Below, one piece after another: positions 5,853 to 13,146 of a stretch of DNA of 13,917 bases (the stretch's first letter is position 1; each line of letters starts with the position of its first letter). The notes below the pieces were generated by a model. That model saw nothing but the letters and a program-made list of their open reading frames with translations. It made no database searches and had not been told where the DNA came from. The DNA comes from Sphingomonadales bacterium (GTDB taxonomy: Bacteria > Pseudomonadota > Alphaproteobacteria > Sphingomonadales > Sphingomonadaceae): assembly GCA_017304125.1 (NCBI GenBank), contig JAFKLV010000258.1, positions 1-13,917 of the forward strand. Direction: 5' to 3'. Made by a program: the position numbers and the translations under genes.

Positions 5853-8693
5853 ATGAAACGGGTTTTGACGGGCGCGCCGCTGATCAGCGCCGCGATTCTG
5901 CTGGCGAATGCCGCCGGCGCGCAGCAGCAGCAACAGGCGATGGACCCCGATTTCGCCGCCGCGGTGAAGCAATGGACGACGCGGCCCGAGTTCATCACCC
6001 CGCTGGTCGATCACCTCCCGCTGTCGACCACGATCCCCTCGCCCAAACAGGTGTTCGGCCATCATATCGGCGTGCCCAATGTGCTGCACAGCCAGGCGGA
6101 GATTAACGGCTATTTCCGCAAACTCGCCGCCGCCGCACCCGATCGCGTGCGGATCATCGAGATCGGCAAGACCAATGAGGGGCGCGACAATATCGTCGTG
6201 ATGATCTCCGACCCGGAGAATATCGCCAGGCTCGATCAATATAAGGCCAATCTCGCCAAGCTCGCCGACCCACGGCACATCAGCGCGGACGAAGCGGCGC
6301 GGATCATCGGCGAGACCAAGCCGATCTACCACGTCACCGCCGGGCTGCATTCGGCCGAGACCGGCCCGCCCGAAATGGTGATGGAACTGGCCTATCGCCT
6401 GCTGACCGAGGATAGCGCGCTGGTCCGCCAGATCGGCAAGAACCTCGTCGTCGCGTTCAGCCCGGTGCTGGAGGCCGACGGGCGCGATCGCTATCGCGAC
6501 TGGTATTATCGCCATCTGATCGACGAAAAGGACGATCTGAACAAGCCAGCCAGCACGCCCTATTGGGGCAAGTACATCTATCACGACAATAATCGTGACA
6601 TCAATTTCTCCGACCCGAGCGCGCGGGAAATGATGAAATATTATCTCGAATGGCACCCGCCGATCATGCACGAACTGCATGAATCGGTGCCGTTCCTCTA
6701 TACCTATAGCGGTCAGGCACCGCAGAACCCCGATCTCGACCCGATCCTTTACGGCGAACTGCCATTCTATTCGAATTTCGAGATGTCGCAGCTCACCAAA
6801 ATGGGGTTGCCCGGGGTATGGACCCACGGCTTCGTCGACGCCTGGTCGCCGGGTTACGTCGGCTTCATGGCGTCGAACCATAACGGCATGCTGCGCATGT
6901 ACGAGACGTTCGGCAACGCCGGCGCGACGACGATGCTGCGCCACGTCGACACCGGCGAGGTCGGCCCCGGCGCGCGCGGCGGCAACCAGACCGCGCGCGA
7001 CTGGTATCGCCCGTCACCTGCCTACAAGGAGGTGGAATGGTCGATGCGCAACAACACCAATTATATGGAAACCGGGGTGCTCACCGCGCTCCAGCTCGCC
7101 TCGACCTTTCCCAATGTGATCCTCGAGAATTTCTACAAGAAGAGCGCGAACGGCATCGCGGCGGGCACCGCCAAGGCGCCCTATGCCTATATCATCCCGG
7201 CCAATCAGAGCGATCCGACGCGGGTGAAGTTCGTCGTCGATACGCTCCAGCTGCAGGGGATCGAGATCGGCAAGGCCAGTGGCGCGATCAAGCTGGGTGA
7301 CAAGAGCTATCCGGCAGGCTCGCTCGTCATCAAGCTCAACCAGCCTTATGGCCGGCTGGCCAAGACCCTGCTCAAAGTGCAGGACAATTACCCCGACGAC
7401 GACATGACCACCTATGACGATGCGGCATGGACGATGGGGCTGATGACCCACACCAATATCGTCCAGATCGCCGACAAGGCGGTGCTCGACGTGGCGACGA
7501 CGCCGCTCGACCGCTTCGTCGTCAACGGCGCGATCGGCGGCGCCGGGGCAGGGGGCTATGCGGTGCTCGACACCGGCTCGGTCAACCTCGCGCAATTGCG
7601 CTTCCGGCTGAAGGATGTCGCGGTGCGCGTCGCCGAAAAGCCGTTCAAGGCCGGCGGGCGCGAGGTGCCGGCGGGGTCGCTGCTGATCCCGGCGAGCGCC
7701 GGCGGGCAGCTCAAGCCGCTGATCGACGAGCTTGGCCTCACCGCGGTCGCCGCGCCGGGCGATCCCGGGGTGCCGACCCACGACATGCCGATCCCGCGCG
7801 TGGCACTGTTCAGCACCTGGGGCTCGACGCAGAGCGTCGGCTGGGTCCGCTACGCCTTCGATCAATATAAGACGCCCTATGACCTGATCTTCAAGGAACA
7901 GGTCCGCGCGGGCGATCTGCGCGCCAAATATGATGTGATCATCCTGCCCGATCAGGGCCGGTCGCCGAAGGATATCGTGTTCGACCTGCCGATGAAGGGC
8001 AAGCCGTTGCCCTATGACGCGTCGAAGGATTTCCCGACGATGGGGGCTTATGGCTCGTCGCCCGATATTCGCGGCGGGATGGGGATCGAAGGGCTGGACG
8101 AGCTGCGCAAGTTCGTCGCGGCGGGCGGCCTGCTGATCACCACCGGCAAGGCGAGCGGCGTGCCGGGAAGCTTCGGGCTGGTCGACGATGTGTCGGCGGG
8201 TGGGGTAAGCAAGGATTTCTACGCCCCCGGCCCGATCGTGAAGGCCAATGTGCTCCAGCCGGCGAGCCCCTTGTTCTACGGCTATTCGCAGAAGACGATG
8301 CCGGTGCGCTGGGCCACCAACGTGCTGCTCGGCGTGCCCAAGACCGCCAAGCAATATGTGCTGATGGAATTCCCGGGCGGGAAGAAATCGGTGATGAGCG
8401 GCTTCATGAAGAACGCCGAGGAAGTGAAGGATCGCCCGGCGATCGTGAACATGCCGGTCGGCGCGGGGCGGGTGGTGATGTTCGCCACCAACCCGATCTG
8501 GCGGTGGCAGAATCTCGGCGAATATCGGATGCTCTATAACGCGATGCTCAACTGGAAGGCGCTAGGCGGGGCCAACAACCTCGCGCCGGTCAAGCCCGAC
8601 GAAGGCGCGCCGCTGGGCAAGACGCCGCGGGTCGACGACGGCCTGAAGCCGACCGGGCTGACTGGCTCCGAAGACACCGGCACGCCGAACTGA
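5853..8693 (+). CDS. Secreted M14-like zinc metallopeptidase with C-terminal glutamine-amidotransferase-like domain
   Basis: The 946-residue protein begins with a signal peptide (MKRVLTGAPLISAAILLANA, cleavage near AGA, residue 23). The peptidase domain spans about residues 70-365. Its zinc ligands appear as H166 and E169 in GLHSAETGPPE and a histidine in MHELHES (H273 or H276). YHDNNRD (243-249) resembles the substrate-binding region, and E351 in MYETFGN is a candidate general base. Such enzymes hydrolyse peptides, often as carboxypeptidases. From about residue 646 (IPRVALFSTWGSTQSVGWVR) a class I glutamine-amidotransferase-like fold follows, as in other long M14-like proteins. I see no cysteine anywhere in the protein, so that domain cannot use a cysteine nucleophile. 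An AAGGGGAGGG ribosome site supports the ATG at 5853. The amidohydrolase gene starts 22 bases after the stop, implying one operon. Exact specificity is unknown. Confidence 0.88.
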   Translation: MKRVLTGAPLISAAILLANAAGAQQQQQAMDPDFAAAVKQWTTRPEFITPLVDHLPLSTTIPSPKQVFGHHIGVPNVLHSQAEINGYFRKLAAAAPDRVRIIEIGKTNEGRDNIVVMISDPENIARLDQYKANLAKLADPRHISADEAARIIGETKPIYHVTAGLHSAETGPPEMVMELAYRLLTEDSALVRQIGKNLVVAFSPVLEADGRDRYRDWYYRHLIDEKDDLNKPASTPYWGKYIYHDNNRDINFSDPSAREMMKYYLEWHPPIMHELHESVPFLYTYSGQAPQNPDLDPILYGELPFYSNFEMSQLTKMGLPGVWTHGFVDAWSPGYVGFMASNHNGMLRMYETFGNAGATTMLRHVDTGEVGPGARGGNQTARDWYRPSPAYKEVEWSMRNNTNYMETGVLTALQLASTFPNVILENFYKKSANGIAAGTAKAPYAYIIPANQSDPTRVKFVVDTLQLQGIEIGKASGAIKLGDKSYPAGSLVIKLNQPYGRLAKTLLKVQDNYPDDDMTTYDDAAWTMGLMTHTNIVQIADKAVLDVATTPLDRFVVNGAIGGAGAGGYAVLDTGSVNLAQLRFRLKDVAVRVAEKPFKAGGREVPAGSLLIPASAGGQLKPLIDELGLTAVAAPGDPGVPTHDMPIPRVALFSTWGSTQSVGWVRYAFDQYKTPYDLIFKEQVRAGDLRAKYDVIILPDQGRSPKDIVFDLPMKGKPLPYDASKDFPTMGAYGSSPDIRGGMGIEGLDELRKFVAAGGLLITTGKASGVPGSFGLVDDVSAGGVSKDFYAPGPIVKANVLQPASPLFYGYSQKTMPVRWATNVLLGVPKTAKQYVLMEFPGGKKSVMSGFMKNAEEVKDRPAIVNMPVGAGRVVMFATNPIWRWQNLGEYRMLYNAMLNWKALGGANNLAPVKPDEGAPLGKTPRVDDGLKPTGLTGSEDTGTPN

Positions 8694-8715
8694 GCGATTG
8701 GGGGGAAAGACGATA

Positions 8716-10062
8716 ATGACGAAGAAGACGATCGCGCTGGCCGTGGCGGCTGCGCTGCTGGGGGTTTCGGGTCAGGCACTGGCGCAGGCGGATAGCGTGC
8801 TGGCGCCCAAGGCCGAGAAGCCCGCCGACCGCTGGAAGATCATCCACGCCGGCACGTTGATGGCCGATGCCAGCAAGCCGGTGATGAAAGACGCCAGCAT
8901 CATCGTGAAGAACGACAAGATCGACGCCGTGCGCCCCGGCTTCGTCGGCGCCGAGGCGATCGGCAACGGGGGCGCCCCGGCCAATGTCGCGATCGTCGAA
9001 TTGCGCGACAAATTCGTCATGGCCGGGTTGATCGACGCGCATGTCCACGTCGGCGCGGGCGATCTCACCGCGGCGCTGCGCAACGCGCGTGAGAAGGTGA
9101 TGGGCGGGGCGACGACGGTGCGTGACGCCGGCGGCGCGCCGGAAATCATCTTCCCGCTGCGCGATGCGATCAACCGTGGGCTGGTCGTCGGGCCGCGCAT
9201 CCTCGCCTCGGGTGCGCCGATCACCACCACCGGCGGGCATGGCGATTTCCGCAACGGCAATTTCCAGGCGTCGCTGCAGCCGCCGGCCTTCTCCGGCGGC
9301 GTGTGCGACGGCGACGGCGAATGCGCCAAGGTAACGCGGCGGCAGATCCAGCTCGGCGCGGATCAGATCAAGATCATCGATACCGCCGGCGTGGTCGACG
9401 ACAGCTACACCGGGCTCGACCAGCAATTCACCGACAGCGAATTGCGAACGATCGTCGAAGTGTCGCATCTGATGAAGCGCAAGGTGATGGCGCATGCGAT
9501 CGGCGCCGAGGGGATCAAGGCGGCGGTGCGCGCCGGGGTCGATTCGATCGAGCACGGCAATTATCTCGACGACGAGGGCGCCAAGCTGATGAAGGCGCAC
9601 GGCACTTATCTCGTCCCGACGCTGGAGGCGCCGACCGACGTGCTGCGTCGCGTCCGCAATCCCAAGCCGGGCGATCGCCCGATCAGCGAGAATACCCGCA
9701 TGAAGGTGCTCGGCATGCCCGAGGCGCAGCCTGAGGGGATCGGGCGGCAGGTGAAGGTCGCGCTGCGCAACGGCGTGACGCTGGCGGTCGGCACCGATTT
9801 CGGCGGCACGCCGGGCGACGAAATGGTGCTGATGGTCCGCCAGGGCGGGATGAGCGCTGCCGCCGCGCTGCGTGCGGTGACGCTGACCAATGCGGAATTG
9901 CTCGGCATCTCGGCCAAGACGGGGACGATCGAGCCGGGCAAATCGGCCGATATCGTGGCGTTCGACGGCAATCCGATCGACGAGATCGAGGCCTCGACCC
10001 GCGTCGTCTACGTCATGTCGCAGGGGCATCAGTTCAAGGCGCCGGGGTACCAGCTGCCGTAA
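8716..10062 (+). CDS. Periplasmic amidohydrolase, prolidase/imidazolonepropionase-like
   Basis: The 448-residue protein has a signal peptide (MTKKTIALAVAAALLGVSGQ, likely cut after ALA, residue 23). It has the TIM-barrel amidohydrolase metal set: H109 and H111 in DAHVHV, a probable carbamylated K219 in DQIKII, H260 in MAHAIG, H280 in SIEHGNY and D361 in GTDFGG. This pattern with a bridging lysine is characteristic of binuclear enzymes that include Xaa-Pro dipeptidases and related aminoacyl-dipeptide hydrolases, so dipeptide cleavage after uptake is a fair guess. The only cysteines are C197 and C203 (CDGDGEC), a likely disulfide in a loop, which fits periplasmic export. The ATG at 8716 follows a GGGGGAAAGA ribosome site; a TTG at 8698 would spoil the signal peptide. 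It is co-directional with the peptidase 22 bases upstream, suggesting sequential peptide breakdown. Confidence 0.87.
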   Translation: MTKKTIALAVAAALLGVSGQALAQADSVLAPKAEKPADRWKIIHAGTLMADASKPVMKDASIIVKNDKIDAVRPGFVGAEAIGNGGAPANVAIVELRDKFVMAGLIDAHVHVGAGDLTAALRNAREKVMGGATTVRDAGGAPEIIFPLRDAINRGLVVGPRILASGAPITTTGGHGDFRNGNFQASLQPPAFSGGVCDGDGECAKVTRRQIQLGADQIKIIDTAGVVDDSYTGLDQQFTDSELRTIVEVSHLMKRKVMAHAIGAEGIKAAVRAGVDSIEHGNYLDDEGAKLMKAHGTYLVPTLEAPTDVLRRVRNPKPGDRPISENTRMKVLGMPEAQPEGIGRQVKVALRNGVTLAVGTDFGGTPGDEMVLMVRQGGMSAAAALRAVTLTNAELLGISAKTGTIEPGKSADIVAFDGNPIDEIEASTRVVYVMSQGHQFKAPGYQLP

Positions 10063-10365
10063 GCGGCGCTGGGCGTGACGGGGGGCGTGTCCCCGCCACA
10101 CCCCCACCGTCACCCCGGCTCAAGGCCGGGGTGACGGATGTTGTTAAGTCTGCGCGAGCCTGCCCATCTCGCATTCCTCGCAAAATTAAAATTACGATCG
10201 TTATTAGAAGGTGCGCTGTGCGTCGAACGGCGCGCCAGAAATGTGCCGGGAAGCGCGCATTGCGGGGAACCTGCGAGCAAAGTTCAGATTTGTTGCATGA
10301 GGGCGTTGCATCGCCCGAAAGAGGCCGCTAAGGGCGTCGCTCCCGGCGATGTCCGGGTACCGGGC
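10063..10365. other. Gene-free region between amidohydrolase and tRNA-Ala
   Basis: This 303-base stretch begins with G- and C-rich sequence containing the REP-like hairpin at 10107-10137. It then changes to an AT-rich patch around 10183-10208. It must hold the tRNA promoter, but I cannot place its boxes with confidence. GTTGCAT occurs twice, at 10292-10298 and 10305-10311, 13 bases apart, the second copy inside a small GGGCG/CGCCC hairpin. Small open frames here overlap the repeat or the tRNA and do not look like proteins. Confidence 0.5.
10107..10137. repeat. REP-like palindromic repeat, 13-bp perfect stem
   Basis: CCGTCACCCCGGC (10107-10119) and its exact inverted copy (10125-10137) flank the loop TCAAG. 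This sequence type, GTCACCCCGGC..GCCGGGGTGAC, is familiar as a dispersed intergenic palindrome in sphingomonads and related alphaproteobacteria. It lies 44 bases after the amidohydrolase stop and has no T-run on either strand. It could stabilise or stop the operon transcript but is not a standard intrinsic terminator. Confidence 0.75.
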
Positions 10366-10441
10366 GGGGCCGTAGCTCAGATGGGAGAGCGCTGCAATCG
10401 CACTGCAGAGGTCAGGGGTTCGATTCCCCTCGGCTCCACCA
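10366..10441 (+). tRNA. tRNA-Ala (anticodon CGC)
   Basis: A complete 76-base cloverleaf with encoded CCA. The acceptor arm GGGGCCG pairs with CGGCTCC with one G-U pair. The D arm contains TAGCTCAGATGGGAGAGC. The anticodon stem CTGCA/TGCAG encloses the loop ATCGCAC, with anticodon CGC at 10399-10401, reading alanine codon GCG. The T arm has GGTTCGATTCC. GCG is heavily used by the neighbouring genes, consistent with a need for this species. Confidence 0.96.
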
Positions 10442-10600
10442 CCCGGAACTATGCCGCTGATAAGCGCGGCGCTCTCCATCTCCTGATAAAAGCCGCAACC
10501 GCGTGGTCGCGCGCGTGCTCATGCTTGCCGATTGAGTCTTGTTTTTGTCGCCCGGCGCACCATACCTTTGCTTCGAACAAGGCCATAAAGGAGGAGAGCG

Positions 10601-11587
10601 ATGGCACGTGCCTGGACTTTGAAATCGCGACCGGCGGGGATGCCGGAGGATGGCAATTTCGCCTTGGTCGATGTGCCCGCCGCGCCGCTCGGTGCGGGGC
10701 AGGTGCGCGTCGCCAATCGCTGGCTGTCGGTCGATCCCTATATGCGCGGGCGGATGAACGACGTGAAAAGCTATGTCCCGCCGTTCGCGCTGGGCGAGCC
10801 GATGCAGGGCGGCGCGATCGGCGAGGTGGTCGAAAGCAACAGCCCCGATCTGCCGGTCGGCGCCAAGGTCCAGCATATGCTCGGCTGGCGCGAGGAAGCG
10901 GTGCTCGATGCCGCCGAGGCGCAGCAGCTGCCCGCGCTGGGGGTCGAGGATCAGGCCTATCTCGGGCAACTCGGCATGCCGGGGATGACGGCCTATTTCG
11001 GCCTGCTCGACGTGGCCTCGGCCAAGCCGGGCGATGTGGTGTTCGTCTCCGCCGCGGCGGGCGCGGTCGGCTCGACGGTGGTGCAGATCGCCAAGGCCAA
11101 GGGGATGACGGTGATCGGCGCCGCTGGCGGGGCCGATAAATGCGCTTGGGTGAAGGAACTCGGCGCGGATCATGTCGTCGATTACAAGGCCGGGCCGGTT
11201 GCGCGCGGGCTGATGCAGGCGGCGCCCGAGGGGATCGACGTCTATTTCGACAATGTCGGGGGCGACCATCTCGACGCGGCATTGCTCGCCGCGCGGATGA
11301 ATGCGCGTTTCGCGATGTGCGGGATGATCGACGCCTATAACGACGGCAAGCCGCAGGAACTGCGCTATTTCATGAAGGTGATCGGGGCGCGGATCAATAT
11401 CCGCGGCTTTATCGTCAGCGATTTCTTCGCGCAGATGGGCGATTTCTATCGCGACATGGGCGGCTGGCTGAAGGACGGGAAGCTCAAGCGCCACGAAACC
11501 GTGCATGACGGGATCGCCGCGATGCCCGAGGCATTCCGCGGCCTGTTCACCGGCGGCAATATGGGGAAGATGCTGGTTAGGCTGTAA
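10601..11587 (+). CDS. Zinc-independent NADP-dependent medium-chain oxidoreductase (CurA/YncB-like)
   Basis: The 328-residue protein belongs to the medium-chain dehydrogenase/reductase family near leukotriene B4 12-hydroxydehydrogenase and E. coli CurA, which reduce activated carbon-carbon double bonds with NADPH in the cytoplasm. The subfamily signature LSVDPYMRGRM (42-52) is present. The nucleotide-binding loop AAAGAVGS lies at 151-158, followed by the second Rossmann strand GMTVIGAAGGADK (168-180). DNVGGDHLDAAL and the C-terminal GNMGKMLVRL are also typical. No structural- or catalytic-zinc cysteine cluster is seen. Length matches the family (about 330-345). A strong AAGGAGGAG ribosome site just upstream fixes the ATG at 10601. 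It stands alone between the tRNA and a converging hydrolase gene whose stop codon is six bases away. The natural substrate is unknown. Confidence 0.92.
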   Translation: MARAWTLKSRPAGMPEDGNFALVDVPAAPLGAGQVRVANRWLSVDPYMRGRMNDVKSYVPPFALGEPMQGGAIGEVVESNSPDLPVGAKVQHMLGWREEAVLDAAEAQQLPALGVEDQAYLGQLGMPGMTAYFGLLDVASAKPGDVVFVSAAAGAVGSTVVQIAKAKGMTVIGAAGGADKCAWVKELGADHVVDYKAGPVARGLMQAAPEGIDVYFDNVGGDHLDAALLAARMNARFAMCGMIDAYNDGKPQELRYFMKVIGARINIRGFIVSDFFAQMGDFYRDMGGWLKDGKLKRHETVHDGIAAMPEAFRGLFTGGNMGKMLVRL

Positions 11588-11593
11588 CGCGGG

Positions 11594-12490
11594 TCAGGCG
11601 GCGCGCGCCAGTTTCGGGCGCGCGACGCTTTCGAAGGCGGCGATCACGGTCGGGATCACTTCCGGCGGCAGCGTATGGCCCATGCCGGGGATCTCGACCA
11701 GCCGCGCACCGGGGATCGCGGCAGCGGTATCGCGGCCGCCCTCGGCCGGCACCAGCGGATCGACCGCGCCATGCACCACGACGGTGGGGGCGGCGATCGC
11801 GCGCAGCCGGGTGCGCCGGTCGCCGTCGGCGAGGATCGCGGCCATCTGGCGGACGAAGCCGGACGGGTGGTGGTTGCGCACGATCTCGTCGCGATAGCGT
11901 TCGGCCATCAGCAGATCGTCTTCGGGGAAGCTGCCGCCGACCACTTTCGCGGCCTTCACGCCATGCGCGACGATCGCCTCGAGGTCGTTGCCGCGCGGCC
12001 GGCGCAGCAGGATCCCCATCGCTTGCAGCGAGGCCCCGCGGAGTGCCGGATTGCCGGTGGTCGACATGATCGAGGTGAGCGACAACGTGCGCTCGGGCCA
12101 GTGTGCCGCGAACAATTGCGCGATCATCCCGCCCATCGAGGCGCCGACGACATGCGCGCGTTCGATCCCGAGCGCATCGAGCAGGCCGGCGGCATCGGCG
12201 GCCATGTCGGTCAGCGTATAAGGCGCACGGATCGGGCGGCGCAGGATGTGCGAGACCGCCATCAGCGCGAAATTGGGCGTGCCGGCGGAATCGCACTTGG
12301 TCGACAGGCCGACGTCGCGATTGTCGTAACGGATCACGCGATAGCCGCGCTCGACCAGCGCATCGACGAGCGCCATCGGCCAGCGCACCAGCTGCGCGCC
12401 GAGGCCCATGATCATCAGGACCGCCGGCGCGTCCTTCGCGCCGAACTCGTCATATTCGATCTCGATACCGTTGGCGGCAATCTTCGCCAT
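11594..12490 (-). CDS. Alpha/beta-hydrolase fold protein
   Basis: From the ATG at 12490 the protein has 298 residues. It has a standard alpha/beta-hydrolase core with the nucleophile elbow GAS118MGG, an acid at D244 in HGAVDPLVP and H272 in GMGHTLP, and an oxyanion-hole region at IMGLGAQ (27-33). A cap insertion lies between about 145 and 225. It has no signal peptide and is probably a cytoplasmic esterase, lactonase or C-C bond hydrolase; sequence alone does not decide which. The frame extends upstream to 12529, but the AAGGAG ribosome site (12503-12508 on the minus strand) precedes the ATG at 12490 by about 12 bases, which favours that start. It follows the Rieske gene by 65 bases and may share its transcript. 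The stop codon is six bases from the converging oxidoreductase. Confidence 0.9.
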   Translation of the reverse strand: MAKIAANGIEIEYDEFGAKDAPAVLMIMGLGAQLVRWPMALVDALVERGYRVIRYDNRDVGLSTKCDSAGTPNFALMAVSHILRRPIRAPYTLTDMAADAAGLLDALGIERAHVVGASMGGMIAQLFAAHWPERTLSLTSIMSTTGNPALRGASLQAMGILLRRPRGNDLEAIVAHGVKAAKVVGGSFPEDDLLMAERYRDEIVRNHHPSGFVRQMAAILADGDRRTRLRAIAAPTVVVHGAVDPLVPAEGGRDTAAAIPGARLVEIPGMGHTLPPEVIPTVIAAFESVARPKLARAA

Positions 12491-12555
12491 TGCGCGTGTC
12501 ACTCCTTCGAACGGAGCAACTTGCCGCATTCGTCATCGAACTGCAATATTTTAGC

Positions 12556-12906
12556 TTAGGCGGTGACGATCGTTCCGTCCCGGATCGTGACGGGCCATGC
12601 GGTCAGCGCGGTGCCGGGGCAGGGGCCGCCGCGGCACTTGCCGCTGGCGATATCGAAGATCGCGCCGTGCCAGCTGCACGCGATCATAGTGCCCGCGACA
12701 TAATCGTCGAGTTTCTGCGCCAGCGGCAGCCCCATATGCGGGCATTGATCGACATAGCCGAACACCGCATCCCCGCGCCGCACGACGAAGCCGTGGAAGC
12801 GGCCCGCGCGCATCTCGATCACGAAGCCGCGCGCCGCCCCGTCCGCGATCAGATCGAGCGGCCCGAGCGCGATGCCGGCGGGGGTGGCGGTGAGACGTTC
12901 GGTCAG
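12556..12906 (-). CDS. Rieske [2Fe-2S] ferredoxin-like protein, probable CTG start
   Basis: The single-domain protein carries both cluster motifs, CPH (C55-x-H57, in DQCPHMGLPL) and CSWH (C77-x2-H80, in CSWHGAIFD), so two cysteines and two histidines can hold a 2Fe-2S cluster. It would carry electrons in the cytoplasm, for example to an oxygenase. The first conventional start in frame is a GTG at 12822, giving only 88 residues. However, 28 further in-frame codons upstream read TERLTATPAGIALGPLD, then LIADGAARGF, and look coding. No ATG, GTG or TTG lies between them and the upstream stop. A CTG at 12906 before TERL is the best start and gives 116 residues, closer to the family's usual size. 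It lies 65 bases before the hydrolase and downstream of the dioxygenase gene. The domain is certain; the partner is unknown. Confidence 0.83.
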   Translation of the reverse strand: MTERLTATPAGIALGPLDLIADGAARGFVIEMRAGRFHGFVVRRGDAVFGYVDQCPHMGLPLAQKLDDYVAGTMIACSWHGAIFDIASGKCRGGPCPGTALTAWPVTIRDGTIVTA

Positions 12907-13021
12907 CGGAGGCGCTTTCGGGACTGGCGGACTATCAGGGTATCGAGCGTTAAATCGGGATCGCCCGGCTTACCACCCCGGCGCAGACAGGGGTCGAGTT
13001 GCGAGCGGCCCGATGCTGGAC

Positions 13022-13037
13022 CCCGGCCTGCGCCGGG
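13022..13037. repeat. REP-like palindrome
   Basis: CCCGGC (13022-13027) and GCCGGG (13032-13037) pair around CTGC, in the context CTGGACC..GTTGGA. This resembles the dispersed CTGGACCCCGGC-type intergenic repeats of sphingomonads. It is probably a mobile-repeat relic related to the copy at 10107-10137. Confidence 0.6.
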
Positions 13038-13071
13038 TTGGAGGATATTGACGGCCGCCTGCTCGAAATGT

Positions 13072-13119
13072 GCTCCCGCGAAAGCGGGAGCCCAGCCTGG
13101 GTCCCCGCCTGCGCGGGGA
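13072..13119. repeat. Compound REP-like element, two tandem hairpins
   Basis: The first hairpin is GCTCCCGC (13072-13079) and GCGGGAGC (13084-13091) around a GAAA tetraloop. The second is TCCCCGC (13102-13108) and GCGGGGA (13113-13119) around CTGC. Between them CCCA (13091-13094) and TGGG (13098-13101) form a short inverted pair. Such compound elements occur in many copies between genes of related bacteria. Lying just after the dioxygenase stop, it could shield or end that transcript. Confidence 0.7.
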
Positions 13120-13146
13120 TACATTCTTGGGGAATCGCAGCGAAGG

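Larger units (their letters stand above)
12907..13146. other. Repeat-rich gap between dioxygenase and Rieske genes
   Basis: These 240 bases hold several short palindromes and no credible gene. The open frame across them on the minus strand (13124-12903) begins MYPRAGGDPGWAPAFAGAH, a translation pattern that arises from this repeat family and not from a real protein. Besides the two repeats listed separately, ACCCC at 12975-12979 and GGGGT at 12990-12994 look like a degenerate further copy. No promoter or clear terminator was found. Confidence 0.6.

Noticed and set aside
5586..6944. Long minus-strand frame opposite the start of the peptidase gene
   Set aside because: It is a shadow of the peptidase frame, rich in His, Arg and Asp in the pattern of antisense GC-rich coding, with no recognisable motif.
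7014..8354. Minus-strand frame opposite the peptidase C-terminal half
   Set aside because: Antisense shadow of a gene with clear domain content; no start signal or family resemblance.
8590..10113. Minus-strand frame of about 507 codons opposite the amidohydrolase
   Set aside because: The plus-strand gene has signal peptide, metal ligands and ribosome site; the opposite frame has none of these.
10366..10441. tRNA-Ala as an attachment site for an integrated element
   Set aside because: No second copy of the tRNA 3' end, no integrase and no phage or plasmid genes are visible in the window.
10204..10479. Minus-strand frame containing GNRTPDLCSAIAALSH
   Set aside because: This is the familiar spurious translation of a tRNA gene read antisense.
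10138..11139. Plus-strand frame running through the tRNA into the oxidoreductase
   Set aside because: It crosses a structural RNA gene and then reads the oxidoreductase in the wrong frame; there is no domain signal.
12903..13124. Frame beginning MYPRAGGDPGWAPAFAGAH
   Set aside because: It is a translation of the REP-like repeats. It overlaps the CTG proposed as the Rieske start, with no protein evidence.
12907..13146. Possible CRISPR array because of several repeats in a short span
   Set aside because: The repeats differ from one another, are palindromic and have no regular spacers.
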